64,000 bases of DNA from Trichobilharzia szidati (Eukaryota; Platyhelminthes; Trematoda; Strigeidida; Schistosomatidae). How positions within the stretch are numbered: position 1 is the stretch's first letter; the number at the start of each line of letters is the position of its first letter. The notes beneath the pieces were generated by a model. The model had not been told where the DNA came from. It made no database searches and saw only the letters and a program-made list of their open reading frames with translations. Where the stretch lies: NCBI GenBank assembly GCA_944472155.2, contig OX235273.1, positions 34,445,204 through 34,509,203 of the forward strand. Reading direction: 5' to 3'. The translations under genes were made by a program, and so were the position numbers. This document shows positions 11,585 to 22,680 of the stretch, one piece after another.

Positions 11585-11800
11585 AAAAGAGTTCAATCGC
11601 GAGCCTGAATAGCCCCGTGGTAATGTCTCTGACTGCAGCACTAGGTGACGCGGGTTAGAATCTCAGAAGGGATGTAAGTTCCTTCAAGGGTGCAGATATG
11701 TCTTGCTGACTGGTGGGTGCCAATAAGCACAAAGTCTAGGTCCAAGGCTTCCTGCTGATTACCTCCAACCATCTAATATCATCAGATGAAATTATGCTAT
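11585..11800 (+). repeat. tRNA-like SINE segment (copy 2 of the 2.4-kb repeat)
   Basis: An A-box-like TAGCCCCGTGGTAATG near 11610 is followed about 45 bases later by a degenerate B box, GGGTTAGAATCTC. The rest, TGCAGATATGTCTTGCTGAC and GGTCCAAGGCTTCCTGC, matches the 2.5-2.7 kb copy. Consistent with a pol III-derived SINE abutting the fold-back element. Confidence 0.45.
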
Positions 11801-12199
11801 TTAATACAAAATATCCTACTTTTCTTTAGGTTTGAATAATTTGCGAATAAAGACTGTAGTTGAAATGTAAAACTTATGATCCTATGAGTACAATTTACTA
11901 TTCATGATCATAACACCTTAACATGATTTTGAGCGATAAGCTGTAATTCAAGTGGCATCGGTTAATAAAACTGTATCTCAGTTTATTATTACCGATAAAA
12001 ATAGTCCTTCTGGGTGAAATTAAACTCTACAATCTTATATATCGAGAAGCCATTTTCGTTACAGTATGATTTCACAGTACCATCTCCTCTTTTCGTTATC
12101 GAAAGTAAGAGAATGAGTTAAATTCATTACGTGAAAACCTACTAGAGAAACGGTAACTACCAAGATTCACCGACAAAAGCATGAAGGAAGAGCCTCCGT

Positions 12200-12700
12200 C
12201 GCCAAAAATCACAACTGCTTCTAATAAAACTCTCTTCATGAACCTGGAATTCAAAAGTGTCACCAAAGCAGCAATTATTAGAAACTCAAGCAGCTACACT
12301 ATTCATCACGTTCTCCAGCAGAAAATTTGTCCACTCCAATGTTAAAGACAAGATACAGCTTTTGGCCACCTCAGTGTGTATTTATCAGTTTAATTGTTCG
12401 CGTGGAGAAAAGTATTTTAACCGTCTGCAACATCAAGTCGACAAACGTGTTCTGGAACACTGTCCAGCTTGGCTAGACAGAGAAGAAAAGGGGAATTGTA
12501 GCAGCTCCATCCTCGAACACCTTGTAAACTCTGAACATCGAGTACCCACGTATGAATGCTTCACGGTGCTACACAGATCCCCTCAATATTGCACAATGGA
12601 TTTCGAATATACCATCCGTCACATTAATACCATTTCACATTAATCACGTCATTCAAACTTCTGCCTCTTTTCTTATTTCCATTTATTCACCCCTTCTAGG
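12200..12700 (+). pseudogene. GIY-YIG endonuclease remnant of a Penelope-like element (lineage B)
   Basis: An open frame at 12257-12643 contains VCIYQFNCSRGEKYFNR, DKRVLEHCPAW and SILEHLVNSEHRV. The order (IYxFxC, a YIG-position, R-x-x-EH, H-x-x-x-xEH) is that of the GIY-YIG domain tied to Penelope-type RTs. The YIG position reads YFN, so the catalytic tyrosine/glycine signature is altered. It belongs to the same lineage as the remnant at 36.5-37.0 kb and not to the element at 3.8-5.3 kb. No RT is seen upstream. Confidence 0.6.
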
Positions 12701-13044
12701 TTACACCTCACATTACAGAATACGTTTTTCGCGGACAAATGTTATCAGGATCTGATTAATGTTTTGATTTCTTCTTAAATTAAATTAAAACTGTACAGCT
12801 TGTGAAAATGAATCGTCGAAAAGAAAATTGTCTTCGCTCCTAACGTCTTTTTGTTATAATTCAACATAGGAATATTTTGTTCAATATTATATTATTTACT
12901 ATTATTACCATGGGTTTTCAATGAAACATAAAGCTTCAGTAGCACATTTCCAATTCATCCTGTTTTCTCCAACCTTCTTCACTTGGCTCCAGAATTGCCC
13001 CTAAGTTCCCATCTTCTGCTCACACATACTTCTGCATTTAAGCC

Positions 13045-13665
13045 TTGAATCCATTCTCACCTGGCTGTTTCCTATTCTGGCTCCACTCAGGACGAAGATG
13101 TCGAATCGAGAATCAGGAAGGCGAGAAACACATTCATCAACCTGAAATCAACCTGGAAATCTTCGTCACTCAGCATCAACAACAAAATTCGAATTTTCAA
13201 TACAAACGTCAAGTAAGTCAGTTCTTCTATACGGATCAGAAACTTGGTGGGTCACAAAGAGGATTTCCAACAGCCTGTTGCAGACCTTTATCAACAGCTG
13301 TCTTCGTTCTATACTGAAGATCAGATGGCCGGGGGGAATCACCAACAAGAAACTATGGGAAGAAACAAAACAAGAACCAGTCGCTCAACAAATATGCAGG
13401 AGAAAGTGGAGATGGATTGGACACTCACTGAGGAGGCCGTTGGGTGACATCGCACGTCAGGCCATAGCTCGAGTGGAACCGGAAAGGTAAGTGGCGGGTG
13501 GGACGTTCAAGGGTGACATGGAGGAGATTGTGTGAAGAGGAATTGAAACAGTATGGATTAACATGGATGCAGGTGAAAAGTACAGCAGAAGACAGAAACA
13601 AGTGGAGACGTGCAGTTGAAGCCCTATGTTCCACTAGGAACCCAAGGGAACAATAATAATAATAC
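13045..13665 (+). mobile_element. 5'-truncated RTE-type LINE copy
   Basis: It is closely related to 52750-53330: the same GAGAATCAGGAAGGCGAGAA and GCAGGAGAAAGTGGAGATGG segments, and the same 3' end GAAGCCCTATGTTCCACTAG followed by an AATAATAAT tail at about 13650-13665. It carries the C-terminal part after the RT (ICRRKWRWIGHSLRRPLG). Frameshifts break the frame. The copy is young compared with most fragments here. Confidence 0.8.
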
Positions 13666-13899
13666 GGAAGCAAAGATTTGACATGAGCATTGAATTTCAG
13701 AATCTTGTACTTCATGCTGTTAGCTGCAGGTTTCTACAATGATTTCAGAGTGACGAAGGTCTGTCTTGCTGGTCGTTTATTTCTGTCTCGTATTTAAGTG
13801 AAACGATACCTCCTGGTTTGGTGAAAGCAGAAACTTCCTTGGAGATTTCTCCGGTTATTAGCAACTGATCCTTATTGTTGCTGTTGGTTAGTTGATATC

Positions 13900-14240
13900 T
13901 TCACCACCACTCTCTGCTTTTTAACCCTGTGGCTGCTGACTGAGGTCTGTAAACGTCTGAGGCACTCTACAGCCTTGAATTGGTTTCCAAATAAATTCAA
14001 AGTCTAAGCCGTTGAAGGCCGTTTCAAGATCAATGAAGTTCAGATAGATGTTCACCTGCCTTTCTTTGCCTTTTTTAATGACTATCTGTAAAGTTGCAGT
14101 TTGTTCAACACATAACTGGTTCTCCCTGAATTTACCTTGTTCCAGTCGTAGTTTAGCTCCCAAGGTTTACTTAAGTCCTTCCGTCTTGGCTCTCATGGCT
14201 TATTATTTTGCTTGACGTAGATAGGAGTATGATTCCGCAC
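13900..14240 (-). mobile_element. RTE-type LINE fragment, RT palm
   Basis: The minus-strand frame at 14163-13921 reads ENQLCVEQTATLQIVIKKGK and YLNFIDLETAFNGLDFEFIW. This corresponds to the RT segment before motif A and motif A itself (FIDFEKAFDSVD in the 50-kb copy). Motif A's second acidic position is substituted (AFNG). It is isolated, with no 3' end attached. Confidence 0.6.
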
Positions 14241-14664
14241 CAATTTTTCGCCATAACCTAGGTTTCCTTTCTTAGGTAGTTTGTTAAAGCAGTCTTTGTT
14301 ACAGTGAATAGATGCCTTTCCTTCCTTCCAAACTTCCTGGTCATTCAAGATACGGTATTCTCAGCAACATTTAATTGTCTATGACCATCGATTCTGGATA
14401 ACCAGTTTAATTATTTGTATTTGCAGAAAGTTGACAAACACTACAGAAAATATTGGCATCATACTGAGGTATGAAAAATAAGTGAACAAATGGTAAAAAG
14501 CATAAAATTCTTGTTTTTCATGGATTCCTAATAATAATGTTCCAAAAACTCAATAAACTTATTGAATTAAACAAGACAGTTGGAATGTACTGCAAATGAC
14601 ATTAATGTTTTCTACAATTTAGAATAATTTCTGAAGCGTTTTCTTTCTCACAACAAACTTTAAT

Positions 14665-14880
14665 TTTTTTGTTTCCTTCACGTTCCCCAGTGGAACATAG
14701 GGCTTCAAGCTAGTGGCTTGAAGTTTCTGTAGCAGTGTTAATTTTTACAGGATGGGGTTGTTAGCCTCATGCCCAACCTTTCCTCTTCACCAGCATTATT
14801 TCTGGCTTAACTAGGTAAAGGAGTGCGTACGGACCACGTGCATGGTCGGCGAGCGTCCTAACCGCTATGCCACTGACTCA
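14665..14880 (-). repeat. tRNA-headed SINE with RTE-type 3' end, perfect TSD
   Basis: An 18-base direct repeat CTCACAACAAACTTTAAT flanks the insert (14647-14664 and 14881-14898). On the minus strand the insert starts with a tRNA-like head holding an A box (TGGCATAGCGGTTAGG). The B-box side is disturbed. It continues with the block GAAAGGTTGGGCATGAGGCT and ends with GAAGCCCTATGTTCCACTGG, which is the 3' end of the local RTE LINE. This is the same family as the copy at 19.5 kb. The clean TSD indicates a target-primed insertion. Confidence 0.85.
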
Positions 14881-15223
14881 CTCACAACAAACTTTAATAT
14901 TTTAATGTTATTCTGTCAGAAAAGGCTTCTTATAACCCCGTCTCAGTTTCTTCATCATTTAATTTATGAATAATATATTGTTCACCGTTTTAACTCACCA
15001 CAAGTTAGCTGAAGAATTAGGCTAAGTGGTGAAACAATGTAGCATTTGTTCACAGACTGATCATCTCACTGAGAATTAATTCTTCCATGAATAAAACAAA
15101 CCTGACATACATACATATGGATCGTCTGTCTGTGAAGACACATTTCTCGGCAACCGTCAACGTCTAATGTATCAATTTATTCTCCTTTAGATATAATTAA
15201 AACTTAAATACTAGCAGTTGCGT

Positions 15224-15243
15224 ATATATATATATATATATAA
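15224..15243. repeat. (TA)n microsatellite
   Basis: About ten TA units in a row. Confidence 0.9.
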
Positions 15244-15689
15244 GGGCAACATTTTCAAGGTTAATGAAACAAAACACAGAATTGTTGCCTCTTATTGATG
15301 GAAACAGTACAAAAAGTCACACAGAAATACTCCTGTCAGTTGGTACCCTTAATTATCTACAGTAAGAAATTCTAAGGAAACTACAAGGTAGTATTGACCA
15401 CATCCAGCGCTATTGTACTAGCATTAATTTTGCGGTAACAGTTACAATATTCGGTTAATTATTGAATACAAAAAGATATCAACAAGTAGGGAGGGAATAT
15501 GGGAGATCACTCTGACGGTGTTTAATGGTATTTAATTGGAAGTGATATCCGTATAAAAGTAATTATGTCAACACACACTAAGCATTTCCGTACATTATTA
15601 AACAACTACTCAGGCGAAGTACAACTGTTATTTATTGTACGAAGTGAAACAGGCGCACGCAGCCTGATACCTCTGGATTCCATTGTTAT

Positions 15690-16965
15690 TACTATTTATT
15701 AGTATTGCACTTGAAATCTAAGTAGAACATACAGCTTCAACAAAAGATCTCCACTTTTTCTTATCTTCTACCATCCTTTTCAGCTTGAACCACGATTGCT
15801 CACAATCTCTAATCTCCTCCTCACGCGATCTCCTCTCTGTTAACCTAGGACTACCCACCCATCGCTTGCCATAACGATTCCAGTCGAGGCAATGGCCTGG
15901 CGAGAGATTTCGTTCGACGGCCTCCTCAATGTATGTCCAGTCAGTCTGCATTTTCTCCGACATGTTTGTTAAGTAGTAGGTTTTTGGATGGTTTGTTCCC
16001 ACAGTTTCTTCTTACTGATTCTTTCTGGCCATTCGATCTGCAGTATGGAGCGAAGGCTGCTGTTGATGAAAGTTGGCAATCAGCTGGGAATCCTTTTCGT
16101 GACACGCCAAGTTTCTAATTCATATAGAAAGACAGCCTAGACATTCGTGTTGAAGATCCGAATCTTGTTCCTTATGTTGAGTGTAGAAGATATCCAAGTT
16201 GGTTTCAGCTTGATGAAGGTATATCGTGCCTCTCCAATTCTGGCAATGCAGCTGTGAAATCTTTATCTGTCCAGACTGCATGTAGCTGAAAACATGCTTC
16301 GTTGATAAGTGAAGGAGGTCATCCCTGTAAAATCTCTCCCATTGATGGTGATTGGTGCTGTTTGTTGTTGCTGTTAGTGATAGTTGGTTATGTTCATCAC
16401 CTCCATCTTCTCTATGTTCACCTGAAATCCTATCTTTGCTGCCAGACAGTTCATCCAGTTTGTTGATTGTCACCTAACTCCAAGAATTCGAGTTTGTGTG
16501 TCATTAAACATGAAACATCCACATGTGAAATACAGATCTTCCAGAGTCTTCTTATCGGTGATCCGGCGTATTCCCATCTTCTCACTCCCCACAGTCTGGC
16601 GCAAAATCCACTCCACCAAAACTTAAAATATCATCCGTGATAATAGGCAGCCAGTCTTGTCTTACTCCTTTTTTCACTTTGAACGCTTCGCTGAGTTTTC
16701 CGTTGTTGATCACCTGACATGTGACACTGTCATTTAACCAGTTGTTGGATGAGTTTGATAAAGACTTAGGCACTTCACGCCGTAGTGTTGAAATAGTTTC
16801 CAAATGATAGGCACTACTAACCAAATAGTATCGGACTAAGAAGCAGGTTATTTCTTGATTTTTTTGCCTATTATCATGTTTATCTTCTTTATTCTGTGCA
16901 AATCCATTCATTTCAATTCCCCTGAAACTATATTTTTCGCAACCATTTTGGTACGAAATCAAAAT
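15690..16965 (-). mobile_element. RTE-type LINE, 3' half (RT motif B to C-terminus)
   Basis: It reads leftward. At 16962-16582 is the segment just before and at RT motif B (VINNGKLSEAFKVKKGVRQD). At 16473-16120 is the post-RT region. At 16002-15718 is the C-terminus (EEAVERNLSPGHCLDWNRYG, FVEAVCST). Three frames are used, so it is broken. The minus strand ends in an AT-rich AAATAGTAATAACAA tail near 15690. The endonuclease domain is absent, consistent with 5' truncation. Confidence 0.75.
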
Positions 16966-18244
16966 GTGGTACCTTGAAGGGTTGTGCTTAATTCGACCTT
17001 GATCACTTAATCAGTCGGTGACTGATTTGAAGTAATCAACTTTCCATAGAATTCACTACTCTCCCTAAGTACACAATTTAACTTTGCATATGATTAAACT
17101 ACCAGCTACTTCCTAGTTTAGTGAAATTTATTTATAATTTATAGCATGTCTACCTAATGACAGATACAGACATTAATGATACTTTTACTTTGAAAAAAGA
17201 AATTTTCTTTTAGTAATTTCCTGTATAAATGACGCTAATTCGAAACGAAAAAGATTCTCAAACCATAATAAATTACTTGTCACTAAATGACATGCATTAA
17301 CTGCATTCAGGAAAGGATTTTAAACTGAATAAAGAAAAGAGTCAGGCAGGCAGGCAAGTTGTGCAGGCAACATTATAATTTGCATAACTAGAAGTTCCCG
17401 TTCTTTTATTTATTTTTATTAACTGACCATTTAGAGAACAGGAAATCTAATGTCATGTTAAACTCGTCTTGTTTTTTTCTTCTTTCGTTGTACACAATAA
17501 AAAAAAACATAATAATATATTCCTATTCTATCCAACAAAGCTTTTCAGTTGTCTCATGAATAGCTATTGTAATAGTCGAGAAAAGAATTGATGATACCAA
17601 TAAAAGCACAGAAATATTAGTATTTCATGTCCCCTATGTCTGTACCTGTTTAATTATTCTCATATTATTTCTGTTTGTAATGCTTCTTCATCGCTTCTAG
17701 TGTACCTTTTTCCTTATTTCTTGTCCTATATGATGATTTAGTCTAGTGAAACGGATGAAATGAAAGAAAAAAAATTTTGTCGACTATTCAATGAGTCATC
17801 AATATATATTCTATCCTACTTTCGCTACCAGAATAATTGTAAAAGCGAGCCGACTCAGCAACACTAACTACACTATAGTAGAAATATAATGTTGCAAATT
17901 TTGAAATGACTAAGTTTTACACACTTTTGATAGTCATATTCTCTTTGAGTAGGGCAGATTGGTTATGGAGTTTTTCACTGTTATTCATTACAATAATTTA
18001 AGACAGAAGTGAAATGCTGGAACGTTGTTACTATTGAATCAGAAGCATATTCTGGTAACATAGAGAGTGAATGAGTATTTTAAATTGTACTATTTCAACT
18101 TACTATTTTCTTATCTTGACTTTCAGCTTTGAGATTATTCCTATTTCTCCTCTTATAGTGACAGATTAATTCACCGGAACTGTTTTTCTTCTGAAAATCT
18201 TGGACACAGCTAAGTGATAATATTCACTAAACAATTACTATGAG
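16966..18244. other. AT-rich stretch, nothing recognised
   Basis: No element or frame is supported. It is rich in A-tracts. Confidence 0.45.
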
Positions 18245-18335
18245 CCTTTATCTTTACGCATAGAATGGCAGTCAAAACTTGACCTCAACTTCAACAACTT
18301 CAAAAATACCTTCTAAGACAGTTGTTGGTTGATAT
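18245..18335 (+). mobile_element. Tiny RTE-type RT relic
   Basis: ATAGAATGGCAGTCAAAACT followed by CCTCAACTTCAACAACTTC aligns by eye with the LINE at 52170-52215 (GAATGGCAATCAAATCTCTA, CCTCAACTTCATAGACTTTG). It is short and decayed. Confidence 0.3.
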
Positions 18336-18599
18336 GCATTCCTCTTTAGCAGAAAATGTGATTTGTGACTTGACAGGCAAGGTGAATTTACACAAGTGAT
18401 ACACTAATGACATTATCAAAAACAAAGACAGTTTTCTCCAGTGTAGTGTTTCTCTTAACTTACAAATTGGCTGTGTAAATTATGGTATACTTTTTCCTCT
18501 TGTTATGGCATACAATTTATCGAATAATGCAGAGTTCATAAATCGGACTTACTGTTTGCAAGCAATTTTGAAACTTTACAGTTCGAGGTGAGAGTTCAC

Positions 18600-18800
18600 C
18601 CCAGTTCCATTTGATAACCTGAATTATTGAGATCACAATATGTGATCTGCTTGATATCATAAGTGCAAATCAAGAAACGAAACAAAAATGCTTTACACTG
18701 ATTGCTTGAGGTGAGTATAAAACGAGCAGTTTGAACTAAGTTGGCTCTCTGAATTGAGTGAAACGGTATGCACCTCTGATTAACTCATCCCCAAAGGAAC
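18600..18800. repeat. Dispersed repeat related to 6.9-7.2 kb
   Basis: See the related entry at 6905-7180. The shared blocks are AGTTTGAACTAAGTTGGC and a palindrome-like GATCACAATATGTGATC. Confidence 0.3.
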
Positions 18801-19528
18801 TAAAAGGACGTTTTCTGTTCGTTGGCCATTTTGATGCGGCTAACGAACCCAACTTTTTAATGTGAGTGTTATACAACTACTTATCCCCATAAATCAGTAG
18901 TGTGTAGCTTAATGTAGAGTTCAATTAACTTCTTTTAGGTCTGAGAGTTAGATTTAGTGACTTTAAGGTGTATCATCAATTTGCTGTCGGATTTTCGGGT
19001 AAGTAAGAACAGATTATATATGAGTCTTCATTCAGTACCCGATCACCTATCAAATATTACCAAATATTCTTTGATAAATTAACTCAAGTATGCATTACTG
19101 AGAAATACTGTTTCTCCATATATTTGATGTTTTACAGCTTCTCTTAATTCTTTTTTGAAGTGTCTTATAACTTGATCTTTTTGTATTTCCTTCAAAATTC
19201 AGGGCATTCTCTTCAGCTTAGCTAGTTGAGTCGGATTAGAATTCAAGTGCATTTAGCATGAACCAGACTCTTATCTCGTTTTCAATTAGATTACATAAAC
19301 ATTTACACTGAATGTCTGCTCCTTGAAAAAATAAAACCAGTTAGTTGGCTGTTTCACTTGAGAGAATTTTCAAATGAGAAAGTTATAACTTTTATTTATC
19401 AAACAATAAATGTATTTCCTAGCCAAATAGATAGGCACTTGTTGTCTACAAATAGTCTACAGTTTTCAAACCGTTATAATATGTCCTGAAATCATCACTT
19501 GTCTTATAACGTGAACTATAATTCCATA

Positions 19529-19757
19529 GGCGTCGGTGGCATAGCAGTTAGGACGCTCTCCAACCATGCATATGGTCCGGGGTTCGATCCCCGGCCGACA
19601 CACACCTTTACCTCGCTTAGCCAGAAATAATGCTGGTGAAGAGGAAAGGTTGGGCATGAGGCTAGCAACCCCATCCTGTAAAATAAACACTACTACAGAA
19701 ACTTTAAGCCACTAGCTTGAAGCCCTATGTTCCACTGGGGAACGTGAAGGAAAAAAA
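19529..19757 (+). repeat. tRNA-headed SINE with RTE-type 3' end, perfect TSD
   Basis: An 11-base direct repeat ATAATTCCATA flanks the insert (19518-19528 and 19758-19768). The head, from 19529, has an A box (TGGCATAGCAGTTAGG) and a canonical B box (GGTTCGATCC) inside a 5-bp T stem CGGGG/CCCCG, followed by CCGACAC, which nearly pairs with the 5' GCGTCGG. The middle (AAAGGTTGGGCATGAGGCTA, GCAACCCC) resembles the 5' untranslated part of the LINE at 50.15-50.22 kb. The end (GAAGCCCTATGTTCCACTGG) equals the LINE 3' end, with an A-rich tail. It is probably transcribed by pol III and moved by the LINE machinery. Confidence 0.88.
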
Positions 19758-20282
19758 ATAATTCCATAATCTTAACATCAGAGACAAACTTACTGATGGC
19801 TTATGGACGTATATTCTGAAACTGTAATGAAAAGTCGTGACCATTGGGGTCCTCCGCGTCAAAATGAATTGGATGTCCATCAAAGACATCGGTGATGGTA
19901 GCACTATAACATAGGTCGACAGTGCTACAATTCGTGGATCACTGAATCCCAGCTCAAGTGACTGAAAGGTCAACGAGCCTGATGTCGTAACCTGAAGGTC
20001 CTGAATTCGATCTCTGGTGGGGCTGTGGGTGCTTACTTTTAGGGAATCCTGAATGAGGATGAAATATATGTCTAATTCTCCGTGGTTTTCAATGACTTAT
20101 CTAACTGATTTTGATGTGTGACGAAAATCTAATAACTGAAATTAATTGATTAAACTTAGCGACGTAACATAATTGACAGGAGCCAGTAGAATTCAACCAA
20201 AAAGTAGAAGAAGGTTAAGTCAAGAACAGTGTCATGAAGAGTAAAATTTTAACAGTGGGAAAACAGAAATATAATAATTGAA

Positions 20283-21240
20283 ACTTAATAATAATAATTT
20301 GCTTTATTCCAAAACAGTACATGTGATACAGAATGGAATTCTCAGCATCTTTTTACTACAGTATTGCATCCAGTTAGTACATCATCAATAAATAGAATTC
20401 TACATAGATTAAGGAAACCACAGTTCATTATTACAACAATACATTGGCATGTCAGTAGCAAAGGTAAAGCTGAAACAGTGTTTGGAGGTCTTAGAAAAGT
20501 GGGGGCTGTCTTATTAACTGGCGTAAGCGAGAAAAAGAAACAATGCAGCATATAACGGAAAAAAAGAGGGAGAAAAGAAAAAGAAAGAAAGAAAATGTTG
20601 CACCTATAAATGATATGAGTTGGAAAGACGAGATCCAGTTGTACTACTGACTATTTAATGAATTATAGGTGTCACGCTTAATGCTTTCTTTATCACACAG
20701 AACACGAGCCAACTAGGGTATGGTTGAGTTTTTGTACTTGCTGGTGCAAGCATGTAGTTTTCTATATAGGCTTCTGGTTTTACCTGATGAGATGCAAGGG
20801 GAGAGTTGTGAGTGAAGAGGGTAGTGTGAGTTAGATAAAATGGACTTGGCCCATTTTTCACAGGAGTCCATGTGCCTGTCGACCAGAATATTAACGAGCT
20901 CGCTTAGTGGCACATTGCTTACCCTGCTGACAACCTTTAACATCCTACGTAATAAGGTATAGTCTTTCTTCAGTAGCCCGGGAAAAACTAAGGGGGAACA
21001 ATAGAGAATAATAGGCAGGATGCGAGAGTTAACGAATTGTAGGAGTGCGGGTTGGGTTACGCCAGAATGTTTTAATTTCTTGATGTAGAAGGTAAGACGG
21101 AACATTTTCCTAGAAATTGCTAAGATATGAGACGACCAGGAGAGATCAGCAGATAGAATGACACCTAGGTATTTAATTTCCGATTTGGTTTCTATTTCAG
21201 TGCCGTCTATGTTGCATACTAGATTAACTAGATTGATAAG
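20283..21240 (-). mobile_element. CR1-like LINE, 5'-truncated (copy 1)
   Basis: Reading leftward, 21105-20713 encodes the post-RT region FYIKKLKHSGVTQPALLQFV, ILPIILYCSPLVFPGLLKKD and a C-terminal KLHACTSKYKNSTIPYLA. A 3' untranslated tail follows, ending at about 20283 in AATAATAATAATTTGC read on plus. The same C-terminus and 3' end occur at 30.5-31.2 kb. The RT catalytic region is not included. The CR1-type assignment comes from the style of the C-terminus and the RT of copy 2. Confidence 0.75.
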
Positions 21241-21649
21241 TCAATCAGAAATCTCGAAAATGTGAATTACGAAACAATGAAACATAAACCAAATTAACAT
21301 GTTCAAGGTAAGCATTTATATGAAAAGAAAGCATACAAGTGTGAACGCTACTGTGATCTATTTGAAATAATACGATCTTCGGCCTTCATGACAGGCACTT
21401 TGATTTTTCAGAATTCATATATTACTGTCATGGCTTACCATGAACGAAATTTTAAATATAATCTTAACCTCAGCCAACATAGCAGTTGGATGTGAATGGT
21501 CGTTAGGCATACACAGTATTCACTTTTTAGACACTATAAACTTCTACCAAGTCCCAGTAATCACTCTCCATAAATGTACGCATAACCGAAAATAAAATTC
21601 GACACTACACATTATTACGGAAAGTGATAAATCTGTGCGGATCCAATTG

Positions 21650-21905
21650 CAAAGCTACGCATCATCATCAAGCATAGCATAGAATGACAGTCATATCTCT
21701 ACCTTAACTATATTGACTCTGAAAAATCCTTCGACAAGGCTGGCTGAGAAGTAATCTGGAAACTTCTTCTTCACTACAGAGTGCCCGAACATTTATCTAC
21801 CTTGTTCAGCAGAAATATGTGATTGCACTACATGTCAAGTGATTCACAATCGCCAACTTGGAGAATCGCTTAAAGTGAAGACATGATTCAGACAACGCTG
21901 GTTAA
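21650..21905 (+). mobile_element. RTE-type RT fragment
   Basis: It aligns by eye with the LINE from CATCATCATCGAACAAAGCA (52155) to about 52410: ACAGTCATATCTCTACC, GAAAAATCCTTCGAC, GTCAAGTGATTCACAATCGC. It covers motif A to motif B. Stops and frameshifts are present. The next LINE fragment, at 22.34 kb, carries the C-terminus, so the two may be one copy split by a SINE at 22.15 kb plus deletion. Confidence 0.6.
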
Positions 21906-22149
21906 TATCAACAACGATACTGTTGACTGTGGTGGAATGTAACATGCAGCCGGCAGTGGGGAGCGTGAAAGCAGAAGTACGTTGACTCGAAAAGAAGACA
22001 CTAGACACTTTGAACTTCGAGGACTACTAATGCCTAATGTCACACAAACGTGAATATATATATATTGATTATAGCTTGATTCTACACCATATTTCTGGTA
22101 CAAGTATGCCATTTTCAGCATGTGATATCAGTAGCCTGAATTTTACAGG

Positions 22150-22255
22150 CCGACTATTGATACCTGGTTTGCGTTGGCAGGGGATTGAACCCTGGACCAT
22201 GTGCATAGTCGACGAAAGTTCCAACCGCTGTGCACCGACGTACATATATATAGCT
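22150..22255 (-). repeat. tRNA-like SINE head
   Basis: The minus strand reads GTCGGTGCACAGCGGTTGGA (A box) and GGTTCAATCCCC (B box) with a CAGGG/CCCTG-type T stem. It is the same head family as the 19.5-kb SINE. No LINE-like tail follows in order. Confidence 0.55.
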
Positions 22256-22339
22256 GAAAACCAAAAAAATTGGCCTCTATATCTTTCAGAAACTTAACGT
22301 GTCGCCAAAATCATTTAAACAATTGTCAAACATTTGGCA

Positions 22340-22680
22340 ATAACTTTTTACGCTCCATAATGGAGATCCAATGGCTGAACATAAAGGATTAGACTGGGAA
22401 TGAACAAACCAAGGGCCTACTGCTTAACAAATATGCCGAAAAAAATTATATGGATCAGACACATGCTGAGGAGATTTTTGAGTGATACCGTGCATAAGGC
22501 TGTAACCTTAATGGGGAAAGGCTAGTTGGATGTCCAAATCTGATATGTAGGAGATGACGACTTATTAGTGATTGTGGTGCCAGCTTAAGACAACTGCAGA
22601 GAACAAGGTGAAATGATGATGCGCTTTTGAAGCCCTATTTTCCATTCGCAACTAAGAGGTATTATAATAACAGGTAGTTA
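22340..22680 (+). mobile_element. RTE-type LINE 3' fragment
   Basis: Contains ATATGGATCAGACACATGCT, GAGGAGATTTTTGAGTGA and the 3' signature GAAGCCCTATTTTCCATTCG, with a short AT-rich tail near 22665. It is diverged, with no coding potential left. Confidence 0.6.

Noticed and set aside
19529..19605. Possible functional tRNA gene
   Set aside because: The A and B boxes are good, but the anticodon arm does not fold properly, and the head is part of a SINE flanked by a TSD.
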